The position numbers were made by a program, and so were the translations under genes. A DNA stretch of 64,000 nucleotides from Rhodamnia argentea (lineage: Eukaryota; Streptophyta; Magnoliopsida; Myrtales; Myrtaceae). Under the pieces are notes generated by a model. The model searched no databases, had not been told where the DNA came from, and saw only the letters and a list, made by a program, of their open reading frames with translations. Shown here piece by piece: positions 49,998 to 64,000 of this stretch. Numbering within the stretch: the stretch's first letter is position 1; each line of letters begins with the position of its first letter. Location of the stretch: assembly GCF_020921035.1 (NCBI RefSeq), contig NC_063160.1, positions 15,093,095 to 15,157,094 on the forward strand, in the 5' to 3' direction.

Positions 49998-50617
49998 GCG
50001 TTTAGCCCTGGTGCCCATTTTTTCCATCTGGTGTCCCATTAGTTCCCTAATCCTTGTTTGTAGCATCGAATCACGACTTACGGTCTCGGATTGGAGTAAT
50101 CAACTGCGGACTGTTTACCCGCAACATTTAATTACCACGGTAAACGTATGTTGGGTTTCTGCATATTTCCTTGTGCTAGTGAGAGAACAGGGAAATTCGA
50201 ATGTGGTGAAGGCAACATCAAAAGTTGCACCTAACTTTTGATGTTGGTTGATCAAAGTTAGGGCCATGAGATTAGTTGTCCCTGCTCAAGAAAGTGGGAG
50301 CAGAGGGAGAAATTTAATAATAGCTTCCAATCACCATCGCACCTTGGCAGCATGGAAGAACATTATTAACGTTAATAATGCGTCTCCCGGGTAAGTGTTC
50401 TTCTTCAGCTGTCTCTTTTGTCCAAAGAAGCAAAAGCAAGAAAAAATCTCTTGTGGGGACACGAGCGGCATTAAAGAATAGGAGATAATCCTCCCAAAGC
50501 TAAGGATCAAAGGTAATCCTCCGCGCTCTTGTTGGTAGCTTGGGTTCGTGAGCTTGAAAGTTACCTCTTTGAAAGTGTATTTTCTCTTACGGAAAAGAAG
50601 GGAAAGGAACGAAAATT
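49998..50617. other. Spacer with a 20-bp perfect palindrome
   Basis: Probable 3' region of the J-domain gene. CATTATTAACGTTAATAATG at 50361-50380 is its own reverse complement. No gene seen. Confidence 0.5.
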
Positions 50618-52310
50618 AAGGGCGCGCATGGTAACATTTCTACTTCAGAAATTAATTTCTGGCTAAAAGTTGATTTTTATACTTGTGCTATCAAGTAGAG
50701 ATTGATTTTTTTACTTTTGCTTCAAAAGTTGATTTACGATCGGAGAAAGGCTTGATGACAAGATAAAATTTTTACTTCTAAAACAGAAATTCATTTGGTA
50801 ATGGTTGAGAATTTCTACTTCTATAACATTATTAATACAAAATCTTCTATGAAAAATTATTGATCATAACCAAAAATACATGTTATTCGAAAAAAGTGAA
50901 ATGCAAATACTGACAGATTTATATATAATTTATACAAATGTGGGCTAGTTTTATGGGGAAAATTCTATCAATAAATATGATGGCTGAGTAGATATATCCA
51001 TGCTAAAAGCATAGATAGTTTCGATGCTTTCTTGTCTGTACCTCTAGCGTGGTTTATGTTGCAATGAGCATAGTATATAAACCTTCTTTGTGTCTAAACC
51101 GTTTCTAGTTTAAAAGTGCATCATGATACATTTAGTAAATCATACCATTGGATGAGTTCATTTATGACAAGCAACAATTCTATCGTCATAGCTTGAAACG
51201 GTCAAAATTTGCTTAGAACATTGTGCTTCACCTTTAAGAACCATCTACACAATATAAATTTCCTATTTAATCCATCACTCCGACAAATTGACAAAAGAAA
51301 TGCATCTTTAAGTTCTAAATTAAATGGAGAAAATATTACTATATGACCTTGAAAATGTTGGGATCTTTTCGGGGGCCCTTATTGGACCCTAGACAACCCT
51401 TGCCCAACACAAGTGCAGGTACCACCGAGAAATTCTAGCAGTTCACTGAAGAAATTTGCAAAGTTAAGAAAACTCAAAAGTCTAGATGAATAAAGTTATG
51501 CAAGTAATAATAGTTGGCATTCCATCAAAAATTGAATGGATACACCTATCCAAAGAAAAAAAAAAGATAAGAAGAAAATTGAAAGAAGTATAAGAGTTTC
51601 AATTACCTAGCATCAATTATTTTCAACAATTTGGTCTAGCACTTGTTATAAGGAGAAATACAAAGTGAGTGTATTTGAAAATGACATCCACAAATCCCGC
51701 ACAGTGCTTTGAAGGGTGTGAAGAATATCGATAAATAGAAATATACATGTATTTTGCCTTCTCAACATCAAATTTCCTTACTTTCAAGAATCTGATAAAC
51801 AAGACAGATGACTTGAAAAGTTTAAAGACGACGATGACGACAACAGTAGTGGAATTGTGTCTTTGTGAAATTGCTCAGTCCACTTTAAAATATTTGTGGG
51901 ATGCCATTTAACCAACTTAGTCAATTGCTCGGTTCCTTTGGCCATGATTGTGTCTTTATGAGATGCCATTTAACCAAATTATGGAACATCTATTTCTTAT
52001 AATTCGTTCAAAAATGATATTGCTAAAACACTTTCATGCAATACAAATGTAGTGAAAAATTATTATAATTATTATATTTTTAAAAATTATTTCTTATTTA
52101 ACGTTCGGAGGAGACCGGCGACAGATTATCTCTTTTTGATTTTAACTTCTGGAGAGAAGTAATTTTTTTTTACCTCTGAAAGTTGCTCAAAAATAACTTC
52201 TGAAACAAAAAATTGCTTCAAAAGTAAAAAAAATGAAGTTGCATAATTAAACAAATTTCTGCTTTAGAAATTGTGTTACCAAACGAATTTCTGCTCCAGA
52301 AGTGAAGTGT
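50618..52310. mobile_element. Putative terminal-inverted-repeat element, non-autonomous
   Basis: The left part (GCATGGTAACATTTCTACTT, CAGAAATTAATTTCTGG, CTTTTGCTTCAAAAGTTGAT) is mirrored on the right (AAAAATTGCTTCAAAAGTAA, GCTTTAGAAATTGTGTTACC, AAACG). 'Ttctgcttcagaaat'-type subterminal repeats are dense at both ends. The interior (about 51000-52000) is AT-rich with no transposase. Precise ends and target duplication could not be fixed. Confidence 0.4.
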
Positions 52311-52650
52311 CACTATAGTTGAAATGGGATTTAAGCAAGGAAAATGATATTAAAAGTGAGATAACTTTCGTGCGGTGCTTACTTCAGTGTTAATTTTTTT
52401 TTTCCAAATCGTTTCAATATCACTTTTGTGAAAAAATGACCACTTAGCCAATGACGGAGGAAGATATAGCCCTCCAAGCTACTGGTTACGTCTTAATATT
52501 TCCCAATTTTGCATGTTTCTCTCAAGTTTGTTTTTTCAGTGGATGGATCATTGTTGGAAGTTATTTACAAAAAAAAAACTTAGCAATTATATGTATTATT
52601 GTTCCTCCATTCTTTTGGTTGTGGGGTCGAGTTTGAGCAAGACAATCTCC

Positions 52651-53584
52651 AAAGGCTACGTTTGGTCGTCCGGATTTCCAATCGGGATATGATTAGATAG
52701 GATATGATAAGAAATCCAAAGATTTTGGCATATCATCTCTACTGTTTAATGAACTATGGATATAATTTCGAATACATAGAGACAATGCTCAGCTGGGATC
52801 AACTTTGTTTTGCGAAAACATCAGAATACTTTAGAAATTATTCAGTGATAAGTTCAATGAGTGAGTTATTGTTGAGTAGAGGTTTGTGCCATCTAAATTC
52901 ATCCATGTCGTCGATCGAGTAGACCCAATAGAACTAGACGTCATGATTTAGAGTCGAACACTTTAAAAATTACCTACTGGCCTTGTTCGTTGTCTTATTG
53001 AGTAAATAAATAAGTGCTCAACAATGAAATTATTGAGCCTCTTTTCTGAAGTTGAAAATGCATTCATGTAGGTCATATAAGAAAGTTATCTTGAAAGTCG
53101 ATGATGAGCCTCCAGTTCTTCATAACACATCAAGACCCCTTTCGAATGTTGGAAAGGTTCAAGTGATCAAAAAAATGATGAACATGATCTCATTCATGCC
53201 AAACTATCGATTAAAAAACAAAGTCGTGGAGATATCCGGCTTTGCCGTCGGAGACCCCATCTTGGCGCTGCTTAATAGGCGGCCACACTTAATGGTTGCC
53301 ACCATCGAAGAGGAGGCACCTTGCTAGAGAGGCGACTCAACGAGGCGGAGAGGTCGCCCGGCGTTGAGGAGAGGCGGTGGTTGTGAAAAAACTTGGTTCT
53401 CATCGTGTCTACTCTCTTGAGAAATCCTATCTAGGTTTATCCCACATTTTCCCCTAGGATATTTTTATCCGAGTTATATTCCCTTTATATCCCCATTTAT
53501 ACTATTCTAGATATTTACCAAATACAATATATGATAAAATATGTCATATCCCGAGTTTTATCTTGACGATCAAATGCAGCCAAA
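52651..53584. mobile_element. PIF/Harbinger-like non-autonomous element
   Basis: The left end GGCTACGTTTGGTCGTC and, inverted, the right end GGCTGCATTTGATCGTC match at 14 of 17 positions. The similarity continues as CGGGATATGA on both sides. Such GG-C-(T/G)TTTGG ends are typical of PIF/Harbinger MITEs. The element is 52654-53581, with AAA flanking both sides as a possible 3-bp duplication. No transposase is encoded. Confidence 0.55.
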
Positions 53585-53738
53585 TTGTTCACATCTTCAT
53601 CTCATTAATTCGCTTATCGGGGCATTGCAGAAATGATGGGATTGCACTATCATACATAGGATTACAAATTCGAGCCATGTTGGAGTGAATCTCTAGTCGA
53701 TTCGTGCCTCGGGCATTTCATTACCTCATACAAAGAGT

Positions 53739-56457
<2,719 letters not shown>

Positions 56458-57806
56458 CTTCCGACAGGTGAGGGAGATTGTGGTGACAAACTCGTACATC
56501 TATGGGGTGAATTGAATAGCTATGATTTAAACTGCGTCTTCCATAATGGATGTGAAATTTTTACCGTAATGCTTACAAAAGGTATTTATGCCGGTTACAC
56601 CTTGCCACTATTTTCCCCATGAAAATGGTATCTCTAAATTTTTCTTTATCGGGTGGGTCCGAGAGTACATGTACAATTTCTCTTGGAGACACTAGAAGAT
56701 CTTCAGGGTTTTTCTAACCAGTCTCGATCTGCTGGGCCAACTAGTCGCATCATATGTGCCTCCTCCAATAAAACAGAAGAAGTGATAGATTAATCATCAA
56801 AGGTCACGAAAAATTAATGATGATGGACCATGTTATCCTTGACTTTCTCGATGTTGAACCCAAATATCATACAAGCCACCAACACTAATGATGGCGATGG
56901 ACTGTTGTCTTCAATGATTGAAAAATAAAGCAAGGACCGGATAAAATTAAATGAAAAGCTTACTCTCGTTAAGATAATGGTTCCCAATTATATGGGGGAT
57001 TTATCCACCCGGTGAAATTAAGAACCGAGAAAGATTACGGCATGTATAATTCAGTCGATAACCTGGAATACTTTCCACGGATTTGATCCATTATTACCAT
57101 TAACCACTTTACTTTTTCACTTGCCGCAACACAGCAGAAGATGATTTCTTACTTGTAAAATCGAGATATCCGAAATGAAAATTAAAAACTCAAATTTACA
57201 GCTCGATCGCATAGCCTATATGTGTTTTTTTTTTTTTTTTGCCTTTTTTCGGGGTCAAATGATAATGATCCCATAACAATTAACATGTCACAAGCACTAA
57301 CTTGGTAACCGGTCCCGGTGTCTCCGTTGAATTATGAGTTACGCAAAGTAAAGAGAAAGAGAAAGGAAGAAGGAGGATGAACAGCTTGTTAATTTACTCC
57401 GAGGCGGGTCCGAGTCAGCTCGTATATCTCCATCCCGCCACGAGAGCCCCGAAGGTGACGTGGAGGTGGATAGCCAAATCGATCTTATCGGCTGGCTGAC
57501 ACGTCACGGATTAATTATTTCAAAGGGCGGGGCCCCCATCACGCGTTTTAAGTTCTAAGTTTAACCCCGTTGACCAAGTCAAACCAGGACATTGCTTTAC
57601 CCGGCTCGACTTCATCGTCTCCCTCTCGGCTTCACTAAAAGTTTTCTCCATCTTTGGCTTACTTTCTACATTGTCCTCCACTTCCCCCCCGAAAAAATTG
57701 ATGGCTTATGACCAAGCCATGTTAGCCGGAGCCGTCAATTCACGCCGAGCCATCAATGTTCATCTCTCTCTCTCTCACGCTCTCTCCATGGCTGGCTGGT
57801 CGTGTC
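56458..57806. other. Spacer and upstream region of DRM1
   Basis: No gene recognised between the solo LTR and the DRM1 promoter. A T run is at 57225-57240. 57340-57800 is less AT-rich and contains CT runs, consistent with promoter DNA. Confidence 0.4.
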
Positions 57807-57812
57807 TATAAG
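57807..57812 (+). promoter_or_regulatory. TATA box of DRM1
   Basis: TATAAG within GTGTCTATAAGAACC, 283 bases before the start codon, is the best TATA candidate and implies a leader of about 250 bases. Confidence 0.45.
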
Positions 57813-58089
57813 AACCCTACGCCACCATATCAGCAAAGAGATTTTCTCTTCTCATCGGCCCACAAAAAATCTTATCTTTTTTCAAAGTTTGTCGCTCCCA
57901 ATCTCTTCGTAACAGTCGCATCAGGTCTCCCCACTCCGAAAAAGAAGGCAAAAAAAAAAAAAAAAAACATTTACATCCATTAACACACCATTGAAGCTCA
58001 AATCCACCGGCCTCCTTCGGTTGTTACGCACAGAGATCGCTACGTATAATCAGGATCGATCAAACTATCTTTACAAGCCAAACGAAAAG

Positions 58090-58777
58090 ATGGGTTTCCT
58101 TCACAAGCTCTGGGACGAGACGCTGGCCGGCCCCGCCCCCGACACCGGCCTCGGCGAGCTCCGCAGGCACCGCTCCTTCTCGGCCACGCGGTCCTCCTCC
58201 GCCACCCACCACCACCCCGCTCCCCCTCCTGCTCCCGCCTCGCCGGCGGTCACCCGCAGCATCACCATCGTCAGGACCGCCCCGGCTCTCCGGAGGTCCG
58301 TCTCCCTCGACCCGGGGTCGGGCCCGAGCACCCCTGGCACTCCTTCGACGCGTACGTCCGGCTGGAAAAACCTAAGACATGTCTCTGTACTCGTATATCG
58401 CGTGTTCGTTGTTTTGGTAAAAATGTTGAGCTCGTATCGCTTTGCATGCAGCTGGGACTCCGGATGGGAAACTGAAGAGATTCACGAAGAGAAAACCGCC
58501 GACCGAGGGATCGGACGGCGCTCAACCTAGAGGTCCTACTGATTATGATTGGTAAGGACGAAATCTCTCTCTCTCTCTTTACACGACATTCAACCATGTT
58601 AGAGTTGGTGATGGGATCAAAGCAGCTAGCTTTCTATCGCCATCTGCAGAGATCTTTCATCAAGTTTTGGGTTGGAGCAATTAATCAACCTTCGAAGCGC
58701 TTATCTGAGAGTTCATTTGGCTGATCTTTCCAGGGTTCTTGTTTTGCAGGATTTTGATTAGCGCTTTGGATCGTTAG
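58090..58777 (+). CDS. DRM1: Dormancy-associated/auxin-repressed protein (DRM1/ARP)
   Basis: Exons 58090-58351, 58452-58551 and 58750-58777 join in frame to 129 aa. DRM1/ARP proteins are small, largely disordered proteins whose mRNA rises in dormant buds and falls with auxin or growth; the molecular function is unknown. The signature start MGFLHKLWDETLAGPAPDTG is present, followed by a Ser/His/Pro-rich stretch, VTRSITIVRT, GTPSTPGTP and the KRFTKRKPP block. The invariant tail PTDYDWILISALDR is encoded across exons 2-3. Three exons with a tiny last one match the family. The ATG has a good context (AAGATGG). A possible alternative, retention of intron 1, would give a truncated open frame to 58530. 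Confidence 0.93.
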
Positions 58778-59441
58778 ACGGAGAAACTGACAATATATCT
58801 TCTTGCTGGATTGGCGATTTTACCTCTCCCTGTACATAGAGGAATCAATCTTTTTCGCTGATATCGGCTCGTAAGAATTATATGTATGCTTACATATAGT
58901 TATGCTATTAAATAAGATTGTTCATATGAAGAATGGTCAGGTCACAGAGCAGGGACCAAGTCCTTCATGGAGTTTCCGAGAGAGAAAGAGTAGTAGTAGT
59001 AGTAGAAGAAGAAGAAGATGCCTTAAGTCCCATCAAACTCTGCCTCAGCTTAACCTTCGAGAGTTTTGGGAGCTTTAGACATTTCTTCTCCAATTGCTTT
59101 TTCTTCCCCTTGTGTTCATGTACATAATGATATTTGTCGTGCTTCTTCATTTTTGGTTTTCTGATCCTTTTGTGTATATATGTGATTATGTGTGTAATGG
59201 GAAGCTCCTCTTTCAATGAAACTCATATTATATCCAGCCAAAAAGTGTTTGAAGCTGCGGTCATCCTGTGATATCCTGAATTCGATTCGATCAGTGGAGA
59301 TCCATTTGGAGGAGAAGATGATAACATTTCGATAACTGACTCGAACCGCATAAAAAACATCTCTGGGAAAATTTGGGAAACAAGAGATAGATCAATCACC
59401 AAAAGAGAGACCTCGTTCATGGAAATTGACGCTTTATTTGC
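58778..59441. other. Intergenic region between DRM1 and ACP (3' sides)
   Basis: Probable 3' untranslated sequence of both convergent genes. (AGT)n then (AGA)n trinucleotides occur at about 58989-59017. No other gene. Confidence 0.5.
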
Positions 59442-60218
59442 TCAAGCGGAGCCTGCCTTCACTTTCTCTATCAAATCTGCTGCATCCTGGACGGTAACGA
59501 TGTTCTCGGCTCCCCCTTCGCATCGAAACTCTGAACGTCTCTTCCAAAGCCATCACGATCTCCACCTGTTTACATGTACCCGTCGAACTGCCAATTTCAG
59601 CAGAAGAGTCGCGAATGAACAACACGGCCTCACGAAGTGGTTGGAACCTATGCTGAAATGATCTGTCTGTACAAGTGATTACGAGACTATGCGTACCGTG
59701 CCAAGAGAATCGGCGCCCAAGTCGGCAAACTTGGTCTCGGGAGCAACTGTGCTTTCATCGACAGAGAACTGCTTGGCAATGATGCCTTGGACCGTTTTCA
59801 GAGTGTCTGGCTTAGCCTAAACATACATGCCAATGTCAAAAACAGAACAGGCAGAAAACTGGAAAATAATCCGTTCCTCGCTAAGTCAACGTATCACTTC
59901 ACATGAGCTGCTGAGGAACAGGAAATTACGGCGGAGCATGATATCTGATTCCTGGAGAGAACCAGAATAGGGGCGAATGCTATTCCCACCTTCGCGATTG
60001 CAATCTTCGGCACGAGTCTAATCTTTCCGCTCTGCAAAAGGTAGAAAAAAAATTGGTACTTCACCAAAATGAACATGCAAAAAAGAAAAACAAAAGAGGG
60101 TAATGTAATCGACTCATACAATGGCTGACAGGCTTCCTAATTGACGAGCACCGCCTCTTGCCCTGCGAACGGATTGAAGAGCCGGCAACCGGGGGGTTGA
60201 AAGCGAAGCAGAAGCCAT
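59442..60218 (-). CDS. Plastid acyl carrier protein with frameshift in the last exon
   Basis: Exons 60218-60120, 60031-59990, 59816-59697 and 59565-59442 with GT-AG introns. ACP carries growing fatty acids on a phosphopantetheine arm in plastids. An Arg/Ser-rich transit-like N-terminus (MASASLSTPRLPALQSVRRA) precedes a mature part starting AKPDTLKTVQ. The attachment Ser is residue 84 in LGADSLG, followed by VEIVMALEETFRVS. The usual residue after DSL is Asp; here it is Gly. The last exon then shifts frame: AENIVTVQDAADLIEK and a final GSA-stop at 59442 lie in another frame. One surplus base, most simply in the C5 run at 59512-59516, explains it. Without it the product is 127 aa, near the family size. 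As read, it ends in about 30 unrelated residues at 59434. It could be a recent pseudogene or a sequence error. Confidence 0.8.
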
Positions 60219-61465
60219 TATGCTGTCACTACTTCGCTCTTAATACTGGCGATTACCACGCGGTCTCTCTTGACGAAGAGGTCAAAATGCTAATCTGGGG
60301 TTCGCGCTTATATACAGAAGTTTTTTTTTTCTGTCCTGATTCTGAATCTCTCCGCTCCGAGGAAGAAGAAGAAGGAATTCGCAGGTGTCAAAGATGAGAA
60401 GACATCGTTCCTGTCTCTGGCCAACGATCGGGCGGACCGTACCATGATCGGCGTCTCTATGTGCTTGGAATGAACTTACATTGGACTTTGGGCGAATGTA
60501 ATGTTTGAATACCGGCAAGGGCAGACCCATGTCCAATTTCGAGAAATTAAATAGGAAAATAGGGCGAACTGATTACTCTTGAAGAAATAATGAGGATCAT
60601 AATGGATTCCATTGACAAATAATGTGGAGCCCATTTCCTTTTTTAAGAGATGGATTGTTGGGCCGGATAAAAAAAATGAGCTCCGAAGTCAAACTTTAGT
60701 GATTTGATCAAATACGGGAAAAGTATAACGACCAATGTGAAATAAAATGGTGACAAAGGACCACATATGAGTAGTTTATCTCGTTTAGGGGCAAGCAAAA
60801 GTAACCGTCTGAATCAAAAACTGTTGGAACCGATGAATATCGATTTGGTTCCTGGCTTCACATGTGAAAGCGCCCATTCGAACCACCTGTACTAAATCGA
60901 TCGTTTGATTCACATATATATTGTATGTGTAATTTCTCATTCTTTCAGCGTGGTCTGTACTAACACACGCACTCTCTCCCCCCTCCCCCCCTCCTCTGTC
61001 TTGCTAGTTCGTTTTCTCAAAATCTGCTTTTTAGTAGGAATGATCACTATCCCAATCTAGTCCGATCCCACCCCGAAATCAAGAACTGGATCGAGAGCAT
61101 CGATTCCCGAGTAGTTCAATCATCGGACCAGTTGCATTTTTTTTTATTTGCCTTTAAATTTTTCTCATTAACGACATTTTCATTGGACCATCTCACGTTA
61201 ATTGAATCACGTTATCGCTACACTTGGAAGTTATACTAAGCCTCCTAAGCAACTTAGGTTTAGGTTTAAGTTCACATTTAGGATTTTTTTTTTTTTGAGA
61301 AATATTATTCGGTTTGGTCCGGTTCAAATTTTATGAAACCGAGAACTAGACCAAAGCCCCCAGGAACCGAACCTAATCGAGTGGTTTGGTTGATCCATCG
61401 TGCTTAGCCCTACTTTTAGACCGTTCCTTCGCAAGCCAATAACCCTAGATCCTTCCCTTGATCAC
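60219..61465. other. Upstream region of ACP and spacer
   Basis: The first 300 bases are the ACP leader and promoter side (minus strand). 60900-61400 has CT/CCC runs and AACCGG/GGTTCAA motifs like other degenerate terminal-repeat elements. No further gene was seen. Confidence 0.4.
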
Positions 61466-61646
61466 ATGGTGACCAAGAAGCACGGGGACTGCCGGATTCT
61501 CGAGTCTATGTACTCGATCATCGCTCTTGTGTTCGTGCTGGTCGCTTGCGTGGAGCTCTACGGGGCCGCCACCGTCGTCGAAGCGAATCTTTGCCACACT
61601 GTGCTCTTCATCCCCGTTCGCGATTTGCATATCAGATATGTGAAAG
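61466..61646 (+). pseudogene. Nicalin-like exon 1 fragment
   Basis: An open stretch reads MVTKKHGDCRILESMYSIIA, LVFVLVACVELYGAATVVEA and TVLFIPVRDLHIRYVK, followed by GT. Plant nicalin-like proteins (ER membrane, related to nicastrin) start with a short basic segment, one hydrophobic anchor ending 'ATVV', about 35 residues including a YRLIQYD-type motif, and then a 'T V - I - P V R - L' strand. Here those 35 residues are missing between EANLCH and TVLFI. No downstream exons follow in the remaining window. It is most likely a truncated, deleted copy. The assignment depends on recalled family wording. Confidence 0.5.
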
Positions 61647-61984
61647 GTAGGAACCTTCGTTTTTTTTCTCTGTCTGGCTATCCTGAGGTCACCCTCTCTT
61701 GCTTAGACTCGTAGATGAGAGACTCTTTCTTCCTCTCTCTCTCAACTCAATGAGCGGTTGAAAGGAATAGAAAAATAATTTAAGCACCGCTGGTTCCTTG
61801 AACACATGGGCCAGTTTTCGATTCGTGATTTCAAGGTGGGAATCGATCCATTCTGAACCGATCACCCCTGATCTCGATGAAGCGCATTTTTAACTTTTTT
61901 TTTTTTTTGGTCAAAGCATTTCTAACTTAGAAAGCGGTTATTCCTATGAAAGAAAAATAAAAGTGACTTTTTTATTTTTAATTT

Positions 61985-62430
61985 GACCAAAAAAGTCATA
62001 AATCTATTATATGGATGCTCATTCAGTCGTAAATTTTTCAATTTGACAAATTTGGTCGTAAACCTTTTTGTCAAAATTTGGCTAGAAAGCACCGACGTAG
62101 ATGTCGGACATCCTATATAAAATGTGCAGCGCTAACATGAACAATTGTTTTTGCAAATATTTCTGACTTTTATATCTTTGTTTTCATTATGGTTAGCCAT
62201 CATGGAGGCCTCAACGTCCCTCGTGTGGCCATAGTAAAAAGAAAAAAATAAAAAGGGAAAATGAAATTCAGAAATTTATTTAAAAAATTATCCACGTCAA
62301 TGATTTCTGGTCAAAATTAATCAGAGTAACTATATTGGCAAATTATCGAAATATTTAGGACTAAATTGGCCAAATTAAAAGGTTTAAGATTGAATTGACT
62401 GTCGCACAATAGGTTTAAGACTTTTTTGGA
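61985..62430. repeat. Family A element (copy 5)
   Basis: The left arm ACCAAAAAAGTCATAAATC with TTCAATTTGACAAATTTGG and the right arm AGATTGAATTGACTGTCGCA, ATAGGTTTAAGACTTTTTTG are inverse. ACCGACGTAGATGTCGG and a GC-rich centre at about 62190-62235 complete the family pattern. Confidence 0.65.
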
Positions 62431-63014
62431 TAATTTTTCCCGAGCCAGTGTGCGATTCATTTCAAGGATAACTGGAAAGCTTCATCCAGCAATAGCAGTA
62501 AAATTTGAAACCTATGGTACCAAACCCTTTTATCATTTCATGGTTAATTTATCACGCATCGAGTCAAGCCTCTCCACACATTGATTGGATCAGGCCTCCA
62601 CCGGAAGCGGATACGTTTTGTTTTGAACGGAGTACGATAGTGGCGCTTTGCAATTTTTTAACTTGTCGAACTCCAAAATGCCCTGCCAATAGGCATATGG
62701 CCCGATGATAAAGGGCTTAGGAGGTGAGGATGCTAGTATGATAAGTATGGGATTCGACTCTCGTACTTTATAAAGAGGTAGTGCAAAAGTCCCTCGGATG
62801 CTTAATTTTTGGGATGTACATCACCCAACCCTGGGTCTTTGCTAAATGTGTGGGAATCTGCTGTTAATCAATCTGTCCCTGGCAAATTCAGAATGTCCGC
62901 AAGATTGACACTAGTAACGTCAGATAAAAATGACCCTGCCATCCATCTCTAGTCTAAGTCAGATCATGTGAGCTTGTTGGCTCCTAAGAGTTCACCCGAG
63001 ATCACCTTTGTCGC
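62431..63014. other. Spacer, no gene seen
   Basis: Only short frames without family resemblance; no RNA gene found. Confidence 0.4.
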
Positions 63015-63736
63015 AGGGGTGTGCAATCTGATCGAGTAAAATTGGCAATTGGACTGATCCCCCAAAAAAATCAATTCGATTCGGTTTCTAGTTTCAAATT
63101 TTTGGAACTGGTTTGAACAGGCCTGATTTTTTATTCTAAGTAAAGATTTACTCGGGAATCGGACTGATTTTGGAATTGATTCTTAGCTATAATAAAAACA
63201 ATACAATTTCTCTACATTGATGATATCCGATCCGCAACACCACATGCTCCATCAACTTCTACGGTTTCGCTAGAAGACATCCTGACAATGCTTTGTGGAT
63301 GAATGTGGAATGGAGTTTAAAATTTATTTTGATGAATGTGGAACTTAGTTTTATAAATTATGTTTTATGTTACGTATTTGAACATTTTTATTGTTTATAA
63401 TAATTGTACATGGCTACATGTTTGAACTTTTCATTATTCATAATTATACGTGATCACGTGTTTGGCGGATAGGGATTTATGTTGATCATCTTTTACTTTG
63501 AGTCATTTTGTTGCTCGTATTACTTTGTTTTAAAAAAATGAAATAAAAAGAAAGAAAAAAAAATACAGGTTTTAGGGTAGACTCTGAAACTGGACCTAAA
63601 ATATAGGGTAGGTTCTAGAACCAGTTCTCTAAAAATAAGATAGGTTCCAGCTTCCAAAAATTGAGAACCGTTTGTAGCACATAGGTTTCAAGTTTCGTGT
63701 CTGGAACCTACCCATCATAGAACCGATCACCCCTAC
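63015..63736. repeat. hAT-like/family D terminal-inverted-repeat element
   Basis: Left end CAGGGGTGTGCAATCTGATC and right end GAACCGATCACCCCTAC are roughly inverse. The subterminal parts are rich in GGTTCTAGAACC-type sequence and share TTTTAGGGTAGA with 36568-36700. No clear target duplication or coding sequence was seen. Confidence 0.4.
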
Positions 63737-63858
63737 TTCTTAGGAGGTTGGGAGCACAGATTCCTGCCCTTTCGGAAAAATCCAAGTGGAGTTAGATTGG
63801 GCTCGGTTGGTTGGTTCGACTGTTTCGATGGAACAGCGGCTCGGTTTCTCGCTGGTTC

Positions 63859-63888
63859 ATAACCGAACCGAACCGAACCGAACCGAAT
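63859..63888. repeat. (ACCGA)n short tandem repeat
   Basis: Five tandem units within CATAACCGAACCGAACCGAA and onward, in another AACCGA-rich block near the window end, which is cut off. Confidence 0.7.
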
Positions 63889-64000
63889 GCATGTATCAAA
63901 TGGAAAGCCGGGTCGGCTTTTGGATACTGGTGTGTGAAGATCCTCCCAGAGAGAAAAGGCCCGACTGATAACCATCTCTATTTTCTGGTTTCGGTTTCGG

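Noticed and set aside
62715..62765. tRNA-like 'GGGATTCGACTCTCGTAC' sequence
   Set aside because: Resembles a T-arm, but no acceptor stem, anticodon loop or D-arm could be folded around it.

Overview
The window is nuclear DNA from a flowering plant, almost certainly a eudicot. Genes have many introns with GT-AG junctions, the protein-coding content is typical of land plants (SAUR, DRM1, class III small HSP, plastid acyl carrier protein), and the AT-rich spaces between genes are full of miniature transposons, LTR-retrotransposon remains and organelle-derived scraps. A woody rosid such as a Myrtaceae species (Eucalyptus-like) is my impression from protein resemblance; the sequence alone cannot prove it. 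It is not bacterial: no operons, ribosome-binding sites or CRISPR were found.

Layout. 1-1074 (+): 3' part of a GDSL esterase/lipase gene carrying an in-frame stop. 1.1-11.4 kb: repeats only. 12233-22503 (+): complete 16-exon SAC-domain phosphoinositide phosphatase (816 aa). 23633-25675 (-): complete 5-exon cytosolic ribosomal protein uS2/RPSA (307 aa), convergent with SAC. 26036-27325: hAT-like non-autonomous transposon with an 8-bp target duplication that has captured pieces of at least one host gene (RING-H2) and probably a second. 29750-29860: decayed plastid 16S rRNA fragment. 30231-31107 (-): class III small heat-shock protein with a heat-shock element by its TATA box. 37566-37973 (+): intronless SAUR gene. 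42013-46447: old Ty1/copia element with both LTRs and a plastid-like patch inside its reverse-transcriptase region. 46842-49997 (+): six-exon J-domain protein whose start lies about 0.4 kb after the copia 3' LTR. 50.6-53.6 kb: two terminal-inverted-repeat elements. 53744-56452: 2.7-kb solo LTR with a perfect 5-bp target duplication and a (TG)48 microsatellite. 58090-58777 (+): DRM1/auxin-repressed protein. 59442-60218 (-): plastid acyl carrier protein with a one-base frameshift in its last exon. 61466-61646 (+): nicalin-like exon fragment. 62-64 kb: miniature elements.

The genes do not form a cluster or pathway; each is an ordinary housekeeping, stress or hormone-response gene. The most unusual content is in the mobile and broken parts: the gene-capturing hAT element, the two plastid-derived pieces, the solo LTR and the damaged GDSL, ACP and nicalin-like genes. 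All exon boundaries were worked out by hand from reading frame, family resemblance recalled from memory and splice dinucleotides; no alignment or database search was run.
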